Part shown: positions 1-8,024 of the stretch, in pieces
How positions within the stretch are numbered: the stretch's first letter is position 1
How the letters are laid out: every line of letters starts with the position of its first letter
Origin: Gammaproteobacteria bacterium
GTDB taxonomy: Bacteria; Pseudomonadota; Gammaproteobacteria; SURF-13
Direction of reading: 5' to 3'
Length of the DNA: 33,416 nucleotides
NCBI GenBank assembly: GCA_030655395.1
Contig: JAURVQ010000054.1
Location: 1-33,416, forward strand
The notes under the pieces: generated by a model
Databases searched by the model: none
What the model was told of the DNA's origin: nothing
What the model saw: only the letters and a program-made list of their open reading frames with translations
Made by a program: the position numbers and the translations under genes

Positions 1-98
1 CAGAAGCCGCCCGTGCAGTCACCGACGCACAGATTGGTCAGGTGATGCTGGATATACTCGACTGTTCCTCCATCCGAGGAGGCTGGTGCTGCACTCAC
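1..98 (-). CDS. atpB: F0F1 ATP synthase subunit a (AtpB), N-terminal fragment
   Basis: This is the first 32 or so codons of the membrane subunit a of ATP synthase, which forms the proton half-channels beside the c-ring; the gene leaves the window at its left edge. It is too short for the ORF track. Reading the minus strand from a GTG at 98 gives MSAAPASSDGG followed by VEYIQHHLTNL, the conserved N-terminal signature of bacterial AtpB (compare the DYIGHHLNNL region of E. coli AtpB, from memory). The GTG overlaps the TGA of atpI (GTGA), which implies translational coupling. The partner atp genes should continue to the left. Confidence 0.8.
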   Translation of the reverse strand, partial: MSAAPASSDGGTVEYIQHHLTNLCVGDCTGGF

Positions 99-505
99 GG
101 CTGTGATCCCCTGTGTCCTGAACCTGTATTACGCATTCCTGTTAAATAACCCAACTGCGTGAGGGCAAACCCGGTGATGGTAGCGAGCGCATGGAGCTTG
201 AACACACCCAGCCCGACGCCCAACAACACCAGCACCAGCACAAAACGCTGCGCGAGGCCCGCAAACAACATCAGCATGCCCCGGCCACTGCTCTGCCACG
301 CCGCCTCACCCGCGCGCGCAACGCGCCGGCTCAACAACCACGCCAGCGCCACGGCCACCAACCCGCCATACCCGGCTGAGAGCCCCGCCCATGCCCCGGC
401 GAGCGCAAAAAAACCCAGCGCGCTCAGCGCCAGAATGATCGCCTGCGTGACGATCACGGCGCGCGCGCCGCCGGATACCGCCTGCGTGAGTGCGTTTCTG
501 CTCAC
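95..505 (-). CDS. atpI: ATP synthase accessory protein AtpI
   Basis: AtpI is a small inner-membrane protein encoded ahead of the structural atp genes; it is reported to help c-ring assembly or Mg2+ supply and is not part of the finished enzyme. The 136-residue product has about four hydrophobic segments (roughly residues 18-38, 43-60, 76-100 and 104-122), the usual size and topology of proteobacterial AtpI. Identification rests mainly on position, directly upstream of atpB and downstream of an AtpZ-type gene. The start is GTG at 505, overlapping the atpZ stop by four bases, and its own stop overlaps the atpB start, so the three genes form a tightly coupled operon. Confidence 0.75.
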   Translation of the reverse strand: MSRNALTQAVSGGARAVIVTQAIILALSALGFFALAGAWAGLSAGYGGLVAVALAWLLSRRVARAGEAAWQSSGRGMLMLFAGLAQRFVLVLVLLGVGLGVFKLHALATITGFALTQLGYLTGMRNTGSGHRGSQP

Positions 506-702
506 TCTGGCCTGGTCAACAGCCTGTAAACCCTAAGGATGCCGCCCACAAACCCCAGGCAGCCCAAGATGAACATGAAGAGTGGGAGGGTGCCTAACCA
601 CACATCGAGGCCATATCCAAACAGCAACCCGACCAGCACCGTGGAGGTCAACATCGTACCCGCCCCCATCAGCGCCAGGCCGGTTCCCTTGGCCTTGCTC
701 AT
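502..702 (-). CDS. atpZ: AtpZ/AtpI-family small membrane protein (ATP synthase gene 1 type)
   Basis: A 66-residue protein with two predicted membrane helices (about residues 9-30 and 38-60) separated by a short loop with GYGLDVWLGT, a pattern typical of the AtpZ / F0F1-ATPase gene 1 family. AtpZ is thought to act with AtpI as a membrane partner of the ATP synthase, possibly in divalent cation transport. It is the first gene of the minus-strand atp cluster; its TGA overlaps the GTG start of atpI. The divergent gene on the other side starts at 862, so the atp promoter should lie in 703-861. The family call is from pattern and context. Confidence 0.7.
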   Translation of the reverse strand: MSKAKGTGLALMGAGTMLTSTVLVGLLFGYGLDVWLGTLPLFMFILGCLGFVGGILRVYRLLTRPE

Positions 703-861
703 AGGGCGCGAAGTATAAAGGTGATGCAGTACGACGTCAACGATACCGCCGCCCCGAAGTGCTCCATCCGCCTCAGGCCGCCCTCTGCGAGGGTGCCGGC
801 GCGTTATATGCTAGACTGGATGTATAACTATCGGTACCACCTGATAGGGGGGGCTTGGACG

Positions 862-1428
862 ATGCGCATACTCTCATTAACCGCCCTTGCGGCGCTTTTC
901 ATCACGCTGCTCAGCACCCCGCTTGCCGCCGCGACCAATGACAAGGGCAACTACGACAAAGACTCCATCATTAAGGAGGCGAGCAGCTTTTTCGGCGAGA
1001 GTACCGAAGGGCTGGCCAAGGTGATCGAAAAGGCCTTCAATGACCATGGCCGTCCGAACGGCTACATCAAGGGCGAAGAGTTGAGCGGCGCGCTGGTGGT
1101 GGGGCTGCGCTATGGCGACGGCGCCATCACGCTCAAAAGCGGCGGCACGCGCAAGGTACACTGGACCGGCCCCTCCATCGGCTTCGACGCCGGCGCCAAT
1201 GCCTCCAAGGTGTTCGTCCTCGTGTACCACCTGCCCGCCGCCAGCGCCATCTATCAGCGTTTCCCCGCCGTCGAGGGCAGCTTCTATTACGTCGCCGGCG
1301 CGGGCATCAACTATCAGCAGAAGGATAAAATCATACTCGCGCCCATCCGCTTGGGCGTCGGCCTGCGCGGCGGCGTGAACATCGGCTATCTGAGCTACAG
1401 CAAGGAAAAGACCTGGATGCCGTTTTGA
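862..1428 (+). CDS. DUF1134 / EipA-like exported envelope protein
   Basis: A 188-residue protein starting with a classical signal peptide (MRILSLTALAALF...STPLAAA, cleavage around residue 24), so it is expected in the periplasm or envelope. The mature part has the features of DUF1134: SIIKEASSFFG near the start, then a glycine-rich body with LRYGDGAITLKSGG, GPSIGFDAGANASKVF and GVGLRGGVNIGYLSYSK, ending at W-MPF. In Brucella the DUF1134 protein EipA supports envelope integrity; the same role here is inference. The ORF track starts at 721, but the ATG at 862 begins the signal peptide and is the better start. It is divergent from the atp operon. Confidence 0.75.
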   Translation: MRILSLTALAALFITLLSTPLAAATNDKGNYDKDSIIKEASSFFGESTEGLAKVIEKAFNDHGRPNGYIKGEELSGALVVGLRYGDGAITLKSGGTRKVHWTGPSIGFDAGANASKVFVLVYHLPAASAIYQRFPAVEGSFYYVAGAGINYQQKDKIILAPIRLGVGLRGGVNIGYLSYSKEKTWMPF

Positions 1429-1486
1429 ACTGAGATTACGTCGGCTGCAGATATATTAAAGCGCACCCGGTGAAACAGCGCGTCTT

Positions 1487-1780
1487 TCACAAACGATTGC
1501 GCCAATATCCTGGCCGCCTATGCAAGTGCATCACTGCGACAACAATGATTCCTTCAGCCTCAATCCGGTAAAGAACCCCATAAGGAAATCGTCTTACCAG
1601 ACAGCGCCTGATTTGGCCTCGAATTACGGTACCAAGATTGGGGTGCAGGGCCATTGCTTCGATGGCCCATTTAATTTCCGCAAGAAAATCCACGCCAAGA
1701 CCAGGGGCCCGAGATTCATAGTACTGCGCAGCGGCAAACATCTCCTCCTCGGCGGGCGGGAGGAAGAAGGGGGCTTTCAT
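1487..1780 (-). CDS. ParE/RelE-superfamily toxin
   Basis: A 97-residue basic protein of the RelE/ParE toxin fold. Visible marks are the N-terminal AEEEMFAAAQYYESRAPGLG helical segment, the FLAEIKWAIEAMALHPNLG segment, and the C-terminal strands RRCLVRRFPYGVLYRI and VVAVMHLHRRPGYWRNR, close to the pattern of plasmid-stabilisation ParE-like toxins. Members poison gyrase or cleave mRNA at the ribosome; which applies here cannot be told. Its start overlaps the end of the upstream antitoxin gene by four bases (1777-1780), the usual antitoxin-first arrangement, so the pair should be co-transcribed and autoregulated. Confidence 0.75.
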   Translation of the reverse strand: MKAPFFLPPAEEEMFAAAQYYESRAPGLGVDFLAEIKWAIEAMALHPNLGTVIRGQIRRCLVRRFPYGVLYRIEAEGIIVVAVMHLHRRPGYWRNRL

Positions 1781-2007
1781 TTAAGCCTTGAGGCGGCTTC
1801 CTGGAAGGTCTGTGTCGCAGGTTTTAGAGTCAACTTCCCTGCGCGGTACGCCTGATAACGCTGTTCAGCTTCTTGGAGCCAAAGCTCTTCAACATCTTCC
1901 GGCTGCCCGGTATCAAGACTGGCGATAATGTGCTCCGCCAAAAGCGCCCGATCTTCGGTGGGAAGCTCCAGTACCTCGCGTTCTAGTTCATTCATCTTGC
2001 GTGACAT
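1777..2007 (-). CDS. Addiction module antitoxin paired with the ParE/RelE toxin
   Basis: A 76-residue acidic protein (from MSRKMNELEREVL) resembling the putative addiction-module component family: an N-terminal helix ELEREVLELPTEDRALLAEHIIASLD, then PEDVEELWLQEAEQRYQAYRAGKL, a segment typical of antitoxins that wrap the RelE/ParE partner. The ORF track begins at 2058, but the ATG at 2007 has a good ribosome site (AAGGACG) just upstream and is preferred; an in-frame ATG at 1995 is also possible. It overlaps the toxin gene by four bases. Function is inferred from family likeness and pairing. Confidence 0.7.
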   Translation of the reverse strand: MSRKMNELEREVLELPTEDRALLAEHIIASLDTGQPEDVEELWLQEAEQRYQAYRAGKLTLKPATQTFQEAASRLK

Positions 2008-2092
2008 GAGCAGCGTCCTTAATGCGTAACCTAATCCTGGTTGATAAACTAGACCCAACGCAAAGCACCTGTCAATCTGAAATTACGCTGGC

Positions 2093-2764
2093 CTAAAAGG
2101 CGATGTCGCCAAAGCTCCGCACCTTCAGGTGTTCCGCTGCCATCTCGCCGCCATCTCTTAATACCCACACCGTCTGCATGCCCGCTGCGCGCGCGGCATC
2201 AAGCTCTTCCTTGATGTCGGAGAGAAACAGAATATCGCACGGCGCAAGTCCGATGCCCTGCGCGATTTTGCGGTAAGACTCCGCCTCTCTTTTCGCCCCC
2301 ACCGTGGTATCGAAGTAACCTGAAAACAGCGGCGTGAGATCGCCGTACTCCGAATAGGCGAATAAAAGTTTTTGCGCCTGCACCGAGCCGGAGGAGAAGA
2401 CATACAATTTTATTCCCTGCGCATGCCACTCCTTGAGTTTGCGCACCGCATCTTCGTACACATGGCCTTTGAAATCGCCTTGCTTGAAGCCCGCCTCCCA
2501 GATCATGCCTTGCAGCGCCTTGAGCGGCGTGACTTTTTTATCTTCGTCTATCCATTGAATAAGTTGGGCGATGATTTTTTCATCATCGGCACGCCCGCCC
2601 ACCCTCTGACTCACCTCATCCAGCAGTTTGCGCACCGCCGCATCGTTCGCATGCGTACGCACGAACTCCGCCATGCGCGCACGCGAGTAGGGGAACAATA
2701 CGTCTTTCACAAATGACAGCGAGGACGTCGTGCCCTCGATGTCGGTCACAATAGCTTTAATCAT
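2093..2764 (-). CDS. mtnC: Acireductone synthase / enolase-phosphatase E1
   Basis: MtnC is a HAD-family enzyme of the methionine salvage pathway. It enolises and then dephosphorylates 2,3-diketo-5-methylthiopentyl-1-phosphate to give acireductone. The 223-residue product has the family marks: DIEGTTSS at residues 8-15 (catalytic aspartate and the E1-specific EGTT), VFSSGS in the middle (HAD motif II), VGAKREAESYRKIA (motif III lysine region) and ILFLSDIKEELDAARAAGM (acidic motif IV). Length is normal for bacterial MtnC. A small ORF lies 21 bases upstream on the same strand. No other mtn genes are visible, so the rest of the pathway must be elsewhere. Confidence 0.93.
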   Translation of the reverse strand: MIKAIVTDIEGTTSSLSFVKDVLFPYSRARMAEFVRTHANDAAVRKLLDEVSQRVGGRADDEKIIAQLIQWIDEDKKVTPLKALQGMIWEAGFKQGDFKGHVYEDAVRKLKEWHAQGIKLYVFSSGSVQAQKLLFAYSEYGDLTPLFSGYFDTTVGAKREAESYRKIAQGIGLAPCDILFLSDIKEELDAARAAGMQTVWVLRDGGEMAAEHLKVRSFGDIAF

Positions 2765-2785
2765 GTTGTCACTCGTGGTTCGTCT

Positions 2786-2989
2786 TCAGGCCGGCTGCGC
2801 ATCGCGCATCCACGCAAGATACGCGGCTGCACCTTCTGTATTTTCGGCGGGCGACCACGGCGCGAAATCCTCTTCCGGCGTCGGGATATAAGCGCCCTCT
2901 TTCACCTCCAGCGCCAGCGACAGAGGGTTAAACGACGATAACCTAATTAGCTCGTAGGATGGGTGAAACCCATCGGCCTTCTCTCGCAT
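2786..2989 (-). CDS. Small unknown ORF upstream of mtnC, perhaps a gene remnant
   Basis: A 67-codon ORF reading in the mtnC direction, with only 21 bases to the mtnC start. Its first 15 or so codons are read from the left arm of the palindromic repeat at 2954-3023, so the 5' end is suspect. The C-terminal part (VKEGAYIPTPEEDFAPWSPAEN...YLAWMRDA) has the composition of a real protein. I do not recognise it. It may be the 3' remnant of a longer gene whose front was lost when the repeat arrived, or a short native gene. Confidence 0.35.
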   Translation of the reverse strand: MREKADGFHPSYELIRLSSFNPLSLALEVKEGAYIPTPEEDFAPWSPAENTEGAAAYLAWMRDAQPA

Positions 2990-3023
2990 GTGTCCGGTGA
3001 ATGATGGGTTTCACCCATCCTAC
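2954..3023. repeat. Perfect 21-bp inverted repeat (palindromic intergenic element)
   Basis: GTAGGATGGGTGAAACCCATC at 2954-2974 is repeated exactly in inverted form at 3003-3023, with a 28-base spacer. Each arm is itself a small hairpin (GATGGGT-GAA-ACCCATC). Short palindromic elements of this kind are common between genes in gammaproteobacterial genomes. It lies between the parB end and the ORF upstream of mtnC, which read the same way, and could fold in RNA and act as an attenuator or mRNA stabiliser. Confidence 0.8.
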
Positions 3024-3093
3024 TGCGCTGTTGCTGTCGCGCGAGTACAAAGCCGAATTCGTTCATGCCTGTGGGCACACCTGCACCGGCGGG

Positions 3094-3948
3094 CTATTTG
3101 ATGTGCTTCAGGATGCCTTCCAGTTCGTCGAGGCTGTTGTAGTGGATGACGAGGCGGCCTTTGCCGCTGTCGCCGTGCTCCACGCGCACGGGCGCGCCGA
3201 GTTTTTCGGCGAGGTCATTTTCGAAGCGGCGGATGTCGGGATCGGTATGCGGTTTTTTCCTGGCCTGCGTGGACTCGGACTGCAGGCGCCGCACCAGTTG
3301 CTCGGTCGCGCGCGCCGAAAGTCCGTTGGCTGCGACGCGTTGCGCGGCCTCACTCTGCGCCTTGCCGGTGAGCCCGAGCAGTGCGCGGGCGTGGCCCATG
3401 CCCAGCTCGTTTTTTTCCAGCAGTTTGCGCACATCTTCGTTCAGCGTGAGCAGGCGCAGCAAATTGGTCACCGCTGCGCGCGAACGTCCGACGGCCTCGG
3501 CGGCACGTTCGTGCGTCATGTCGAATTCGCTGATGAGGCGCTGCAGGGCGTTGGCCTCTTCCAGCGGATTCAGATCTTCGCGCTGGATGTTTTCGATCAG
3601 CGCCATGGCAATGGCGGCCTGATCGGCCACCTTGCGCACCACCGCCGGGATGTCGGACAGACCCGCTATCTGCGCGGCACGCCAGCGGCGTTCGCCGGCG
3701 ATGATCTCGTACTGTCCGCCCGCAATCGGACGCACCACGATGGGCTGCACCACGCCCTGCGCGCGGATGGAGTTGGCGAGGTCTTCCAGCGTTTCCGGGC
3801 GCATGTCCATGCGCGGCTGATATTTGCCGCGCCGGATCATATCGAGCGGCAGCATGCGCAGGTCGCCCTCGTTGGCCTGGCTGTTGGAGAGCGCGCCGCC
3901 GAGCAGCGCATCGAGGCCGCGCCCCAAGCCGCGTTTTTTAATTGCCAC
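3094..3948 (-). CDS. parB: Chromosome partitioning protein ParB
   Basis: ParB binds centromere-like parS sites, spreads as a CTP-dependent clamp and loads the segregation machinery. The 284-residue protein has the N-terminal KKRGLGRGLDALLG motif that contacts ParA, the CTP-binding/nuclease-like domain with GERRWR at 85-90 and ENIQREDLNP at 119-128, and a helix-turn-helix around 145-165 (THERAAEAVGRSRAAVTNLL), followed by a C-terminal dimerisation segment. The start is GTG at 3948, 11 bases inside the end of parA, so the two are translationally coupled. A matching parS candidate is at 31638-31653. Confidence 0.95.
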   Translation of the reverse strand: MAIKKRGLGRGLDALLGGALSNSQANEGDLRMLPLDMIRRGKYQPRMDMRPETLEDLANSIRAQGVVQPIVVRPIAGGQYEIIAGERRWRAAQIAGLSDIPAVVRKVADQAAIAMALIENIQREDLNPLEEANALQRLISEFDMTHERAAEAVGRSRAAVTNLLRLLTLNEDVRKLLEKNELGMGHARALLGLTGKAQSEAAQRVAANGLSARATEQLVRRLQSESTQARKKPHTDPDIRRFENDLAEKLGAPVRVEHGDSGKGRLVIHYNSLDELEGILKHIK

Positions 3949-4750
3949 TGGCTACCTTCTCCCTGTTCGCTGCGCCCGCGTGCGCCTGCTTGTCTTTTTT
4001 CAGCATCTCGCCGGCGAGCGCGAGGTATGCGAGCGCGCCGCGCGAGGATTTGTCATATATCAGCGCCGGCATGCCGTGGCTGGGCGCCTCGGCGAGACGC
4101 ACGTTGCGCGGAATCACGGTGCGGTAAACCTTGTCGTCGAAATGTTGCGTGAGCTGTGCGGAGACCTCGTTGGAGAGATTGTTGCGCGGATCGAACAGCG
4201 TGCGCAATAGCCCTTCAATGGCGAGCGCGGGGTTGTGCGTCTGGCGCACGCGCTCGATGGTATCGATCAGGGCGGACAGCCCCTCCAGCGCGTAGTACTC
4301 GCACTGCATGGGAATCATCACCGATTGCGCGGCGACCAGCGCATTCACCGTGAGCATGTTGAGCGACGGCGGGCAGTCGATGAGGATGTAATCGTACTGC
4401 GCGCTGACCTGCGCGAGCGCGAGCCGCAGACGGTGTTCGCGCTGCACCTTGCCGATCAGCTCCACTTCGGCGGCGGTGAGATTGGCGTTGCTCGGCAGCA
4501 CGAAAAAGTTTTTCATCAGCGTGGGCAGGATGGCCTCGGCGGGCTGCGCGTCACCGATCAGCACGTCGTAGCTGGAGTGGCTGATGGCGTTTTTATCGAT
4601 GCCGCTGCCCATGGTGGCGTTGCCCTGCGGGTCGAGGTCCACCAGCAACACGCGCCGGTTGCAGGCCGCGAGCGAGGCCGCGAGATTGATGGCGGTGGTG
4701 GTCTTGCCGACGCCGCCTTTCTGGTTAGCAAGTGCGATGATGCGCGCCAT
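3938..4750 (-). CDS. parA: Chromosome partitioning ATPase ParA (Soj type)
   Basis: ParA is a Walker-type ATPase whose ATP-bound dimer coats the nucleoid and moves ParB-parS complexes apart. The deviant Walker A KGGVGKTTT stands at residues 11-19, LLVDLDPQGNATMGSG follows as the switch I/A' region, and YDYILIDCPPSLNMLT is the Walker B region. Length (about 270) fits chromosomal Soj/ParA. The ORF track starts one codon earlier at a GTG (4753); the ATG at 4750 shares its A with the rsmG stop (TGATG) and is the likelier start. It lies in the rsmG-parA-parB operon conserved near many origins. Confidence 0.95.
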   Translation of the reverse strand: MARIIALANQKGGVGKTTTAINLAASLAACNRRVLLVDLDPQGNATMGSGIDKNAISHSSYDVLIGDAQPAEAILPTLMKNFFVLPSNANLTAAEVELIGKVQREHRLRLALAQVSAQYDYILIDCPPSLNMLTVNALVAAQSVMIPMQCEYYALEGLSALIDTIERVRQTHNPALAIEGLLRTLFDPRNNLSNEVSAQLTQHFDDKVYRTVIPRNVRLAEAPSHGMPALIYDKSSRGALAYLALAGEMLKKDKQAHAGAANREKVASGN

Positions 4751-5400
4751 CACACCGGCTCCTGCGGCGCGGCATGGCGCAGGCGCACCAAGTGGCGCTG
4801 CTCGTTCAGACCGGGGACGGTCAGGGCATGCACCTCGATAATCTCAAAACTCGCCGGCACCTGCGCCAGCTCGTCCTCCGGAAACACGCCCTTCATGATA
4901 AGAAACTCACCTTCCGGCGCACACAGCGGCGCGGCGTCTTCTAGTATTTGTGCAATGGTGGCATAGGCACGGGCGATCAGTGTATCGAATTTCCGCACCG
5001 GGAGGTACTTCTCCACCCGCGCATGCACCGCCTCGACGTTGCCGAGCTTGAGCTCCACCGCCGCCTGGGTAACGAAGCGCGTTTTTTTCGCGTTGCTGTC
5101 CAGCAACACAAAGGAAAGGCCGGGCCGCGCAACGGCCAGCGGGATGCCGGGCAGCCCCGCGCCGGTGCCGATGTCGAGCACGCGCGGGCCTTTCACATAA
5201 GGCAGGATGGCAAGGCTATCGAGCAGATGGCGCGTGACCATGTCGTGCGGGTCACGCACGGCGGTCAGATTGTAAACCCGGTTCCACTTTTCGATGAGCC
5301 GGAGAAAATCGATCAGGCCTTGCTCCGCAGCACCGGGAAGCGCCACACCGAGCTGCACGAGGCCGGCGTGGAGCGTGTCCTTCAGCGGCTCATTATACAT
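4750..5400 (-). CDS. rsmG: 16S rRNA (guanine-N7)-methyltransferase RsmG (GidB)
   Basis: RsmG methylates N7 of G527 of 16S rRNA using S-adenosylmethionine; its loss gives low-level streptomycin resistance in several bacteria. The 216-residue protein has the Rossmann SAM loop VLDIGTGAGLPGIPLA at about residues 74-89, KWNRVYNLTAVRDP ahead of it, and HLLDSLAILPY, all strong family marks. The ATG at 5400 lies inside the terminal inverted repeat of the MITE-like element at 5394-5594, so the element ends exactly at this gene and may have replaced the native translation start. No good ribosome binding site is seen within the repeat. Confidence 0.95.
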   Translation of the reverse strand: MYNEPLKDTLHAGLVQLGVALPGAAEQGLIDFLRLIEKWNRVYNLTAVRDPHDMVTRHLLDSLAILPYVKGPRVLDIGTGAGLPGIPLAVARPGLSFVLLDSNAKKTRFVTQAAVELKLGNVEAVHARVEKYLPVRKFDTLIARAYATIAQILEDAAPLCAPEGEFLIMKGVFPEDELAQVPASFEIIEVHALTVPGLNEQRHLVRLRHAAPQEPV

Positions 5401-5594
5401 AGCGCCCTAAATCTACTGCGCGTCTTTGATGCGGGTGCGTGCGGTGCTCGGAATCCTCATGTACTCTTAATGTACACTCCGGTTCCTGCGCTCCGCCACC
5501 CCCGCCTGCGACGCACATGGATGTGCTAGTGTCGCGGGAGGCAGGATGCCGGGAGCGACCAAGCCGCTCGCTACGATTTATGGCGCTATGTATA
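5394..5594. mobile_element. 201-bp MITE-like element, copy 1
   Basis: An element bounded by inverted repeats TATACATAGCGCC...TAAATC. It is nearly identical, in opposite orientation, to 22919-23067, except for an extra block of about 52 bp in its middle. It has no coding capacity. TA-rich tips starting TATA are like those of MITEs moved by IS630/Tc1-type transposases (inference). It fills the whole mnmG-rsmG gap: the mnmG TAG and the rsmG ATG both fall in its tips. Confidence 0.85.
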
Positions 5595-7469
5595 TTGCGC
5601 ACGCCGTTTTTTCACATGCACCCACAACAGCGAGATGGCGGCGGGGGTAACGCCGGAGATGCGGCCCGCCTGGCCGAGCGTGGCGGGCTTGTGCGCATTG
5701 AGCTTGAGCTGCACTTCTTTTGAGAGACCGCGCACGCTGCTGTAATCGAGGTCCAGCGGCAGCGTGGTTTCTTCACTCCTGCGGCTGCGCTCGATCTCGT
5801 CACTCTGGCGCGCGATGTAGCCGTGGTATTTGGCCTGTATCTCGACCTGCTCCGCAACCTTTTCATCCGCCACCGTTTCACCTGCGCCGGAGAGCGTCAT
5901 CAACGAGCGATAGGTCACGTCCGGACGGCGCAACAAATCCGCCAGCGTCGCCTCACGCGCCAGCGGCTGGCCCAGCACGCGCGCGGCATCCTCTTGCGGC
6001 AACTTCTCCGGGCGCATCCAGGTGGCGCTCAGGCGCTGCTGTTCTTTTTCAACCGCCGCGCGCTTGGTTTCAAGCACGCGCCAGCGCGCATCATCCACCG
6101 CGCCGAGTTCGCGGCCCTTGGGCGTGAGACGCAAATCCGCATTGTCTTCGCGCAACATCAACCGATACTCCGCGCGGCTGGTGAACATGCGATACGGCTC
6201 GGTCGTGCCGCGCGTGATCAAATCATCAATCAGCACGCCGACATACGCCTCGTCGCGGCGCGGACACCACGGCGCTTTACCCTGCACGCGCAACGCGGCG
6301 TTGATGCCCGCGATAATGCCTTGCGCCGCCGCCTCTTCGTAACCGGTGGTGCCGTTGATCTGGCCCGCGAAAAACAAGTTGTCAATAATTTTTGTTTCGA
6401 GCGAAGGCTGCAAATCGCGCGGATCGAAATAGTCGTACTCAATCGCGTAGCCGGGGCGCGTGAGGTGCGCGTTTTCAAAGCCCTTGATGGAGCGCACCAG
6501 CTCGATCTGCACATCGAATGGGAGACTGGTCGAGATGCCGTTAGGATAAACCTCGTGCGTGGTCAAGCCTTCCGGCTCGACGAAAATCTGGTGCGAAGTC
6601 TTGTCGGCAAAGCGCACGATCTTGTCTTCGATGGACGGACAATAGCGCGGCCCCACACCTTCGATCACGCCGGTGTACATCGGCGAGCGGTCGAGGCCGC
6701 CGCGGATGATGTCGTGCGTGCGCTCGTTGGTATGCGTGATGTGGCACGGCACCTGGCGCGGATGATCTTCGACGCGCCCCATAAATGAAAACACCGGCAG
6801 CGGTTCGTCGCCCGGCTGCGGCGCGAGCTTTGAATAATCTATCGTGCGCCCGTCGATGCGCGGCGGCGTGCCGGTTTTCAGCCGACCCACACGAAACGGC
6901 AAGTCACGCATGCGGCTCGCCAGCGCGTTCGCGGGCGGATCACCCGCGCGGCCGCCCTGATAATTGGACAGCCCGACATGAATCCGCCCGGCGAGAAAAG
7001 TGCCCACCGTCATCACCACGCACTGCGCACTGAAGCGCAAACCCATCTGCGTGACGACACCCATCACGCGCTCACCTTCGATAATTAAATCGTCCACCGC
7101 CTGCTGAAAAATCGAAAGATTAGTTTGTGTTTCCAGCGCATGGCGCACCGCCTGCCGGTACAGCACACGATCCGCCTGCGCGCGCGTGGCGCGCACCGCC
7201 GGGCCCTTGCTCGCATTCAAAATGCGAAACTGTATGCCGGCCTGATCCGCCGCACGCGCCATCAGGCCGCCGAGCGCATCGACCTCTTTCACCAGATGCC
7301 CCTTGCCGATGCCGCCGATGGAAGGATTGCAACTCATCTGGCCCAGCGTCTCGATGCTTTGCGTGAGCAGCAGCGTGCGCGCGCCCATGCGCGCAGACGC
7401 AAGCGCCGCCTCGGTGCCCGCATGCCCGCCGCCGACTACGATCACATCAAAATTTTCTTGATAAAACAT
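5586..7469 (-). CDS. mnmG: tRNA uridine 5-carboxymethylaminomethyl modification enzyme MnmG (GidA)
   Basis: MnmG is the FAD-dependent partner of MnmE; together they install the carboxymethylaminomethyl group on wobble uridine 34 of several tRNAs. The 627-residue product has the FAD-binding [21 protein letters not shown] near the N-terminus (about residues 9-29), [17 protein letters not shown], the [16 protein letters not shown]-like central motif ([12 protein letters not shown]) and [17 protein letters not shown]. The ORF track begins at a TTG (7505), but the ATG at 7469 gives the standard [15 protein letters not shown] start. The last codons, TAT ACA TAG, are supplied by the MITE tip. Its usual neighbour mnmE is 17 kb away. 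Confidence 0.96.
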   Translation of the reverse strand: MFYQENFDVIVVGGGHAGTEAALASARMGARTLLLTQSIETLGQMSCNPSIGGIGKGHLVKEVDALGGLMARAADQAGIQFRILNASKGPAVRATRAQADRVLYRQAVRHALETQTNLSIFQQAVDDLIIEGERVMGVVTQMGLRFSAQCVVMTVGTFLAGRIHVGLSNYQGGRAGDPPANALASRMRDLPFRVGRLKTGTPPRIDGRTIDYSKLAPQPGDEPLPVFSFMGRVEDHPRQVPCHITHTNERTHDIIRGGLDRSPMYTGVIEGVGPRYCPSIEDKIVRFADKTSHQIFVEPEGLTTHEVYPNGISTSLPFDVQIELVRSIKGFENAHLTRPGYAIEYDYFDPRDLQPSLETKIIDNLFFAGQINGTTGYEEAAAQGIIAGINAALRVQGKAPWCPRRDEAYVGVLIDDLITRGTTEPYRMFTSRAEYRLMLREDNADLRLTPKGRELGAVDDARWRVLETKRAAVEKEQQRLSATWMRPEKLPQEDAARVLGQPLAREATLADLLRRPDVTYRSLMTLSGAGETVADEKVAEQVEIQAKYHGYIARQSDEIERSRRSEETTLPLDLDYSSVRGLSKEVQLKLNAHKPATLGQAGRISGVTPAAISLLWVHVKKRRAQYT

Positions 7470-7911
7470 TAGGAAACCATGGCCTTGCTTTGTTTTTCTG
7501 CCCAACCGCCTGAAGTAATATTTTCAACAAAACACCGTGGCGCACTGCACTCTGGCGGATCAGCCTTGACTCGTGGCGCGAGGGGGTATACGTTTGCGAA
7601 ACGCGCGCTTGGAATTAAATATAAGACTTTGTCTTTTAAAATAAATTTAAAAGTGTGGCGCCCACTAATGTCGCAAAATAATACCCCATTTAGGGGGTCT
7701 ACTTCCAGTTCATCGTAAGTGGCACGCATGAAACAGGAAGGTACTGCCCAATTGCGAGGCAGCGTTCGCGCTGGCGCATAACGCGAGCGTTAGTGCGAAC
7801 GAGCCGAATCTACGTTTCGGGCAGATAAGTTTACGTGAACTGATTTTTCAGGGGCTATGGTGACATGAAGATGCCAATTTTCATTACCAAGGCTGAATCT
7901 CTCACTCTCAC
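7470..7911. other. Gene-poor stretch upstream of mnmG at the left edge of the accessory region
   Basis: No convincing gene. It holds an AT-rich block (about 7610-7650) with the small palindrome AAGACTTTGTCTT that may include the mnmG promoter, the 24-bp motif at 7680-7703 that recurs at 23357-23380, and an imperfect hairpin around 7768-7804 (GTTCGCGCT...AGTGCGAAC). The short ORFs listed here look like chance frames. Confidence 0.5.
7680..7703 (+). repeat. 24-bp direct repeat motif, copy 1
   Basis: AATACCCCATTTAGGGGGTC plus TACT, matching 23357-23380 at 21 of 24 positions in the same orientation. The centre (ACCCC-ATTTA-GGGGGT) is near-palindromic, like an operator. It lies about 210 bp upstream of the mnmG start and near the left end of the mnmG-mnmE insert; the other copy is near the right end. 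Confidence 0.55.
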
Positions 7912-8006
7912 GCCGAACAATTCGTTCGAGCGAGCGCTCGCGGGAACCATCATTACATATCCCCGGCCTTCCTTGCCGCAAGCACCGCGCAATCCATCCG
8001 TTAGGC
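7912..8006 (+). other. attC-like integron recombination site 1
   Basis: GCCGAAC at 7912-7918 and GTTAGGC at 8000-8006 form the outer R''/R' boxes. The inner segments GCGAGCGCTCGCGG and CCGCAAGCACCGCGC are imperfectly complementary, as expected for the folded bottom strand of attC. Total length 95 bp. No cassette gene precedes it, so it is the orphan left end of the array. Confidence 0.6.
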
Positions 8007-8024
8007 TATCCGTGGGATAGACAA

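Noticed and set aside
3001-4152. 383-aa plus-strand ORF
   Set aside because: It is the antisense of parB/parA; a long open frame opposite a GC-rich gene, with no family motif.
7469-7729. 86-aa minus-strand ORF upstream of mnmG
   Set aside because: It spans the repeat motif and AT-rich promoter region, overlaps the mnmG start and has no domain; likely a chance frame.
7755-7840. A further attC upstream of site 1
   Set aside because: There is a hairpin (GTTCGCGCT...AGTGCGAAC), but the outer boxes (GCCCAAT, GTTTCGG) do not fit and no gene precedes it.
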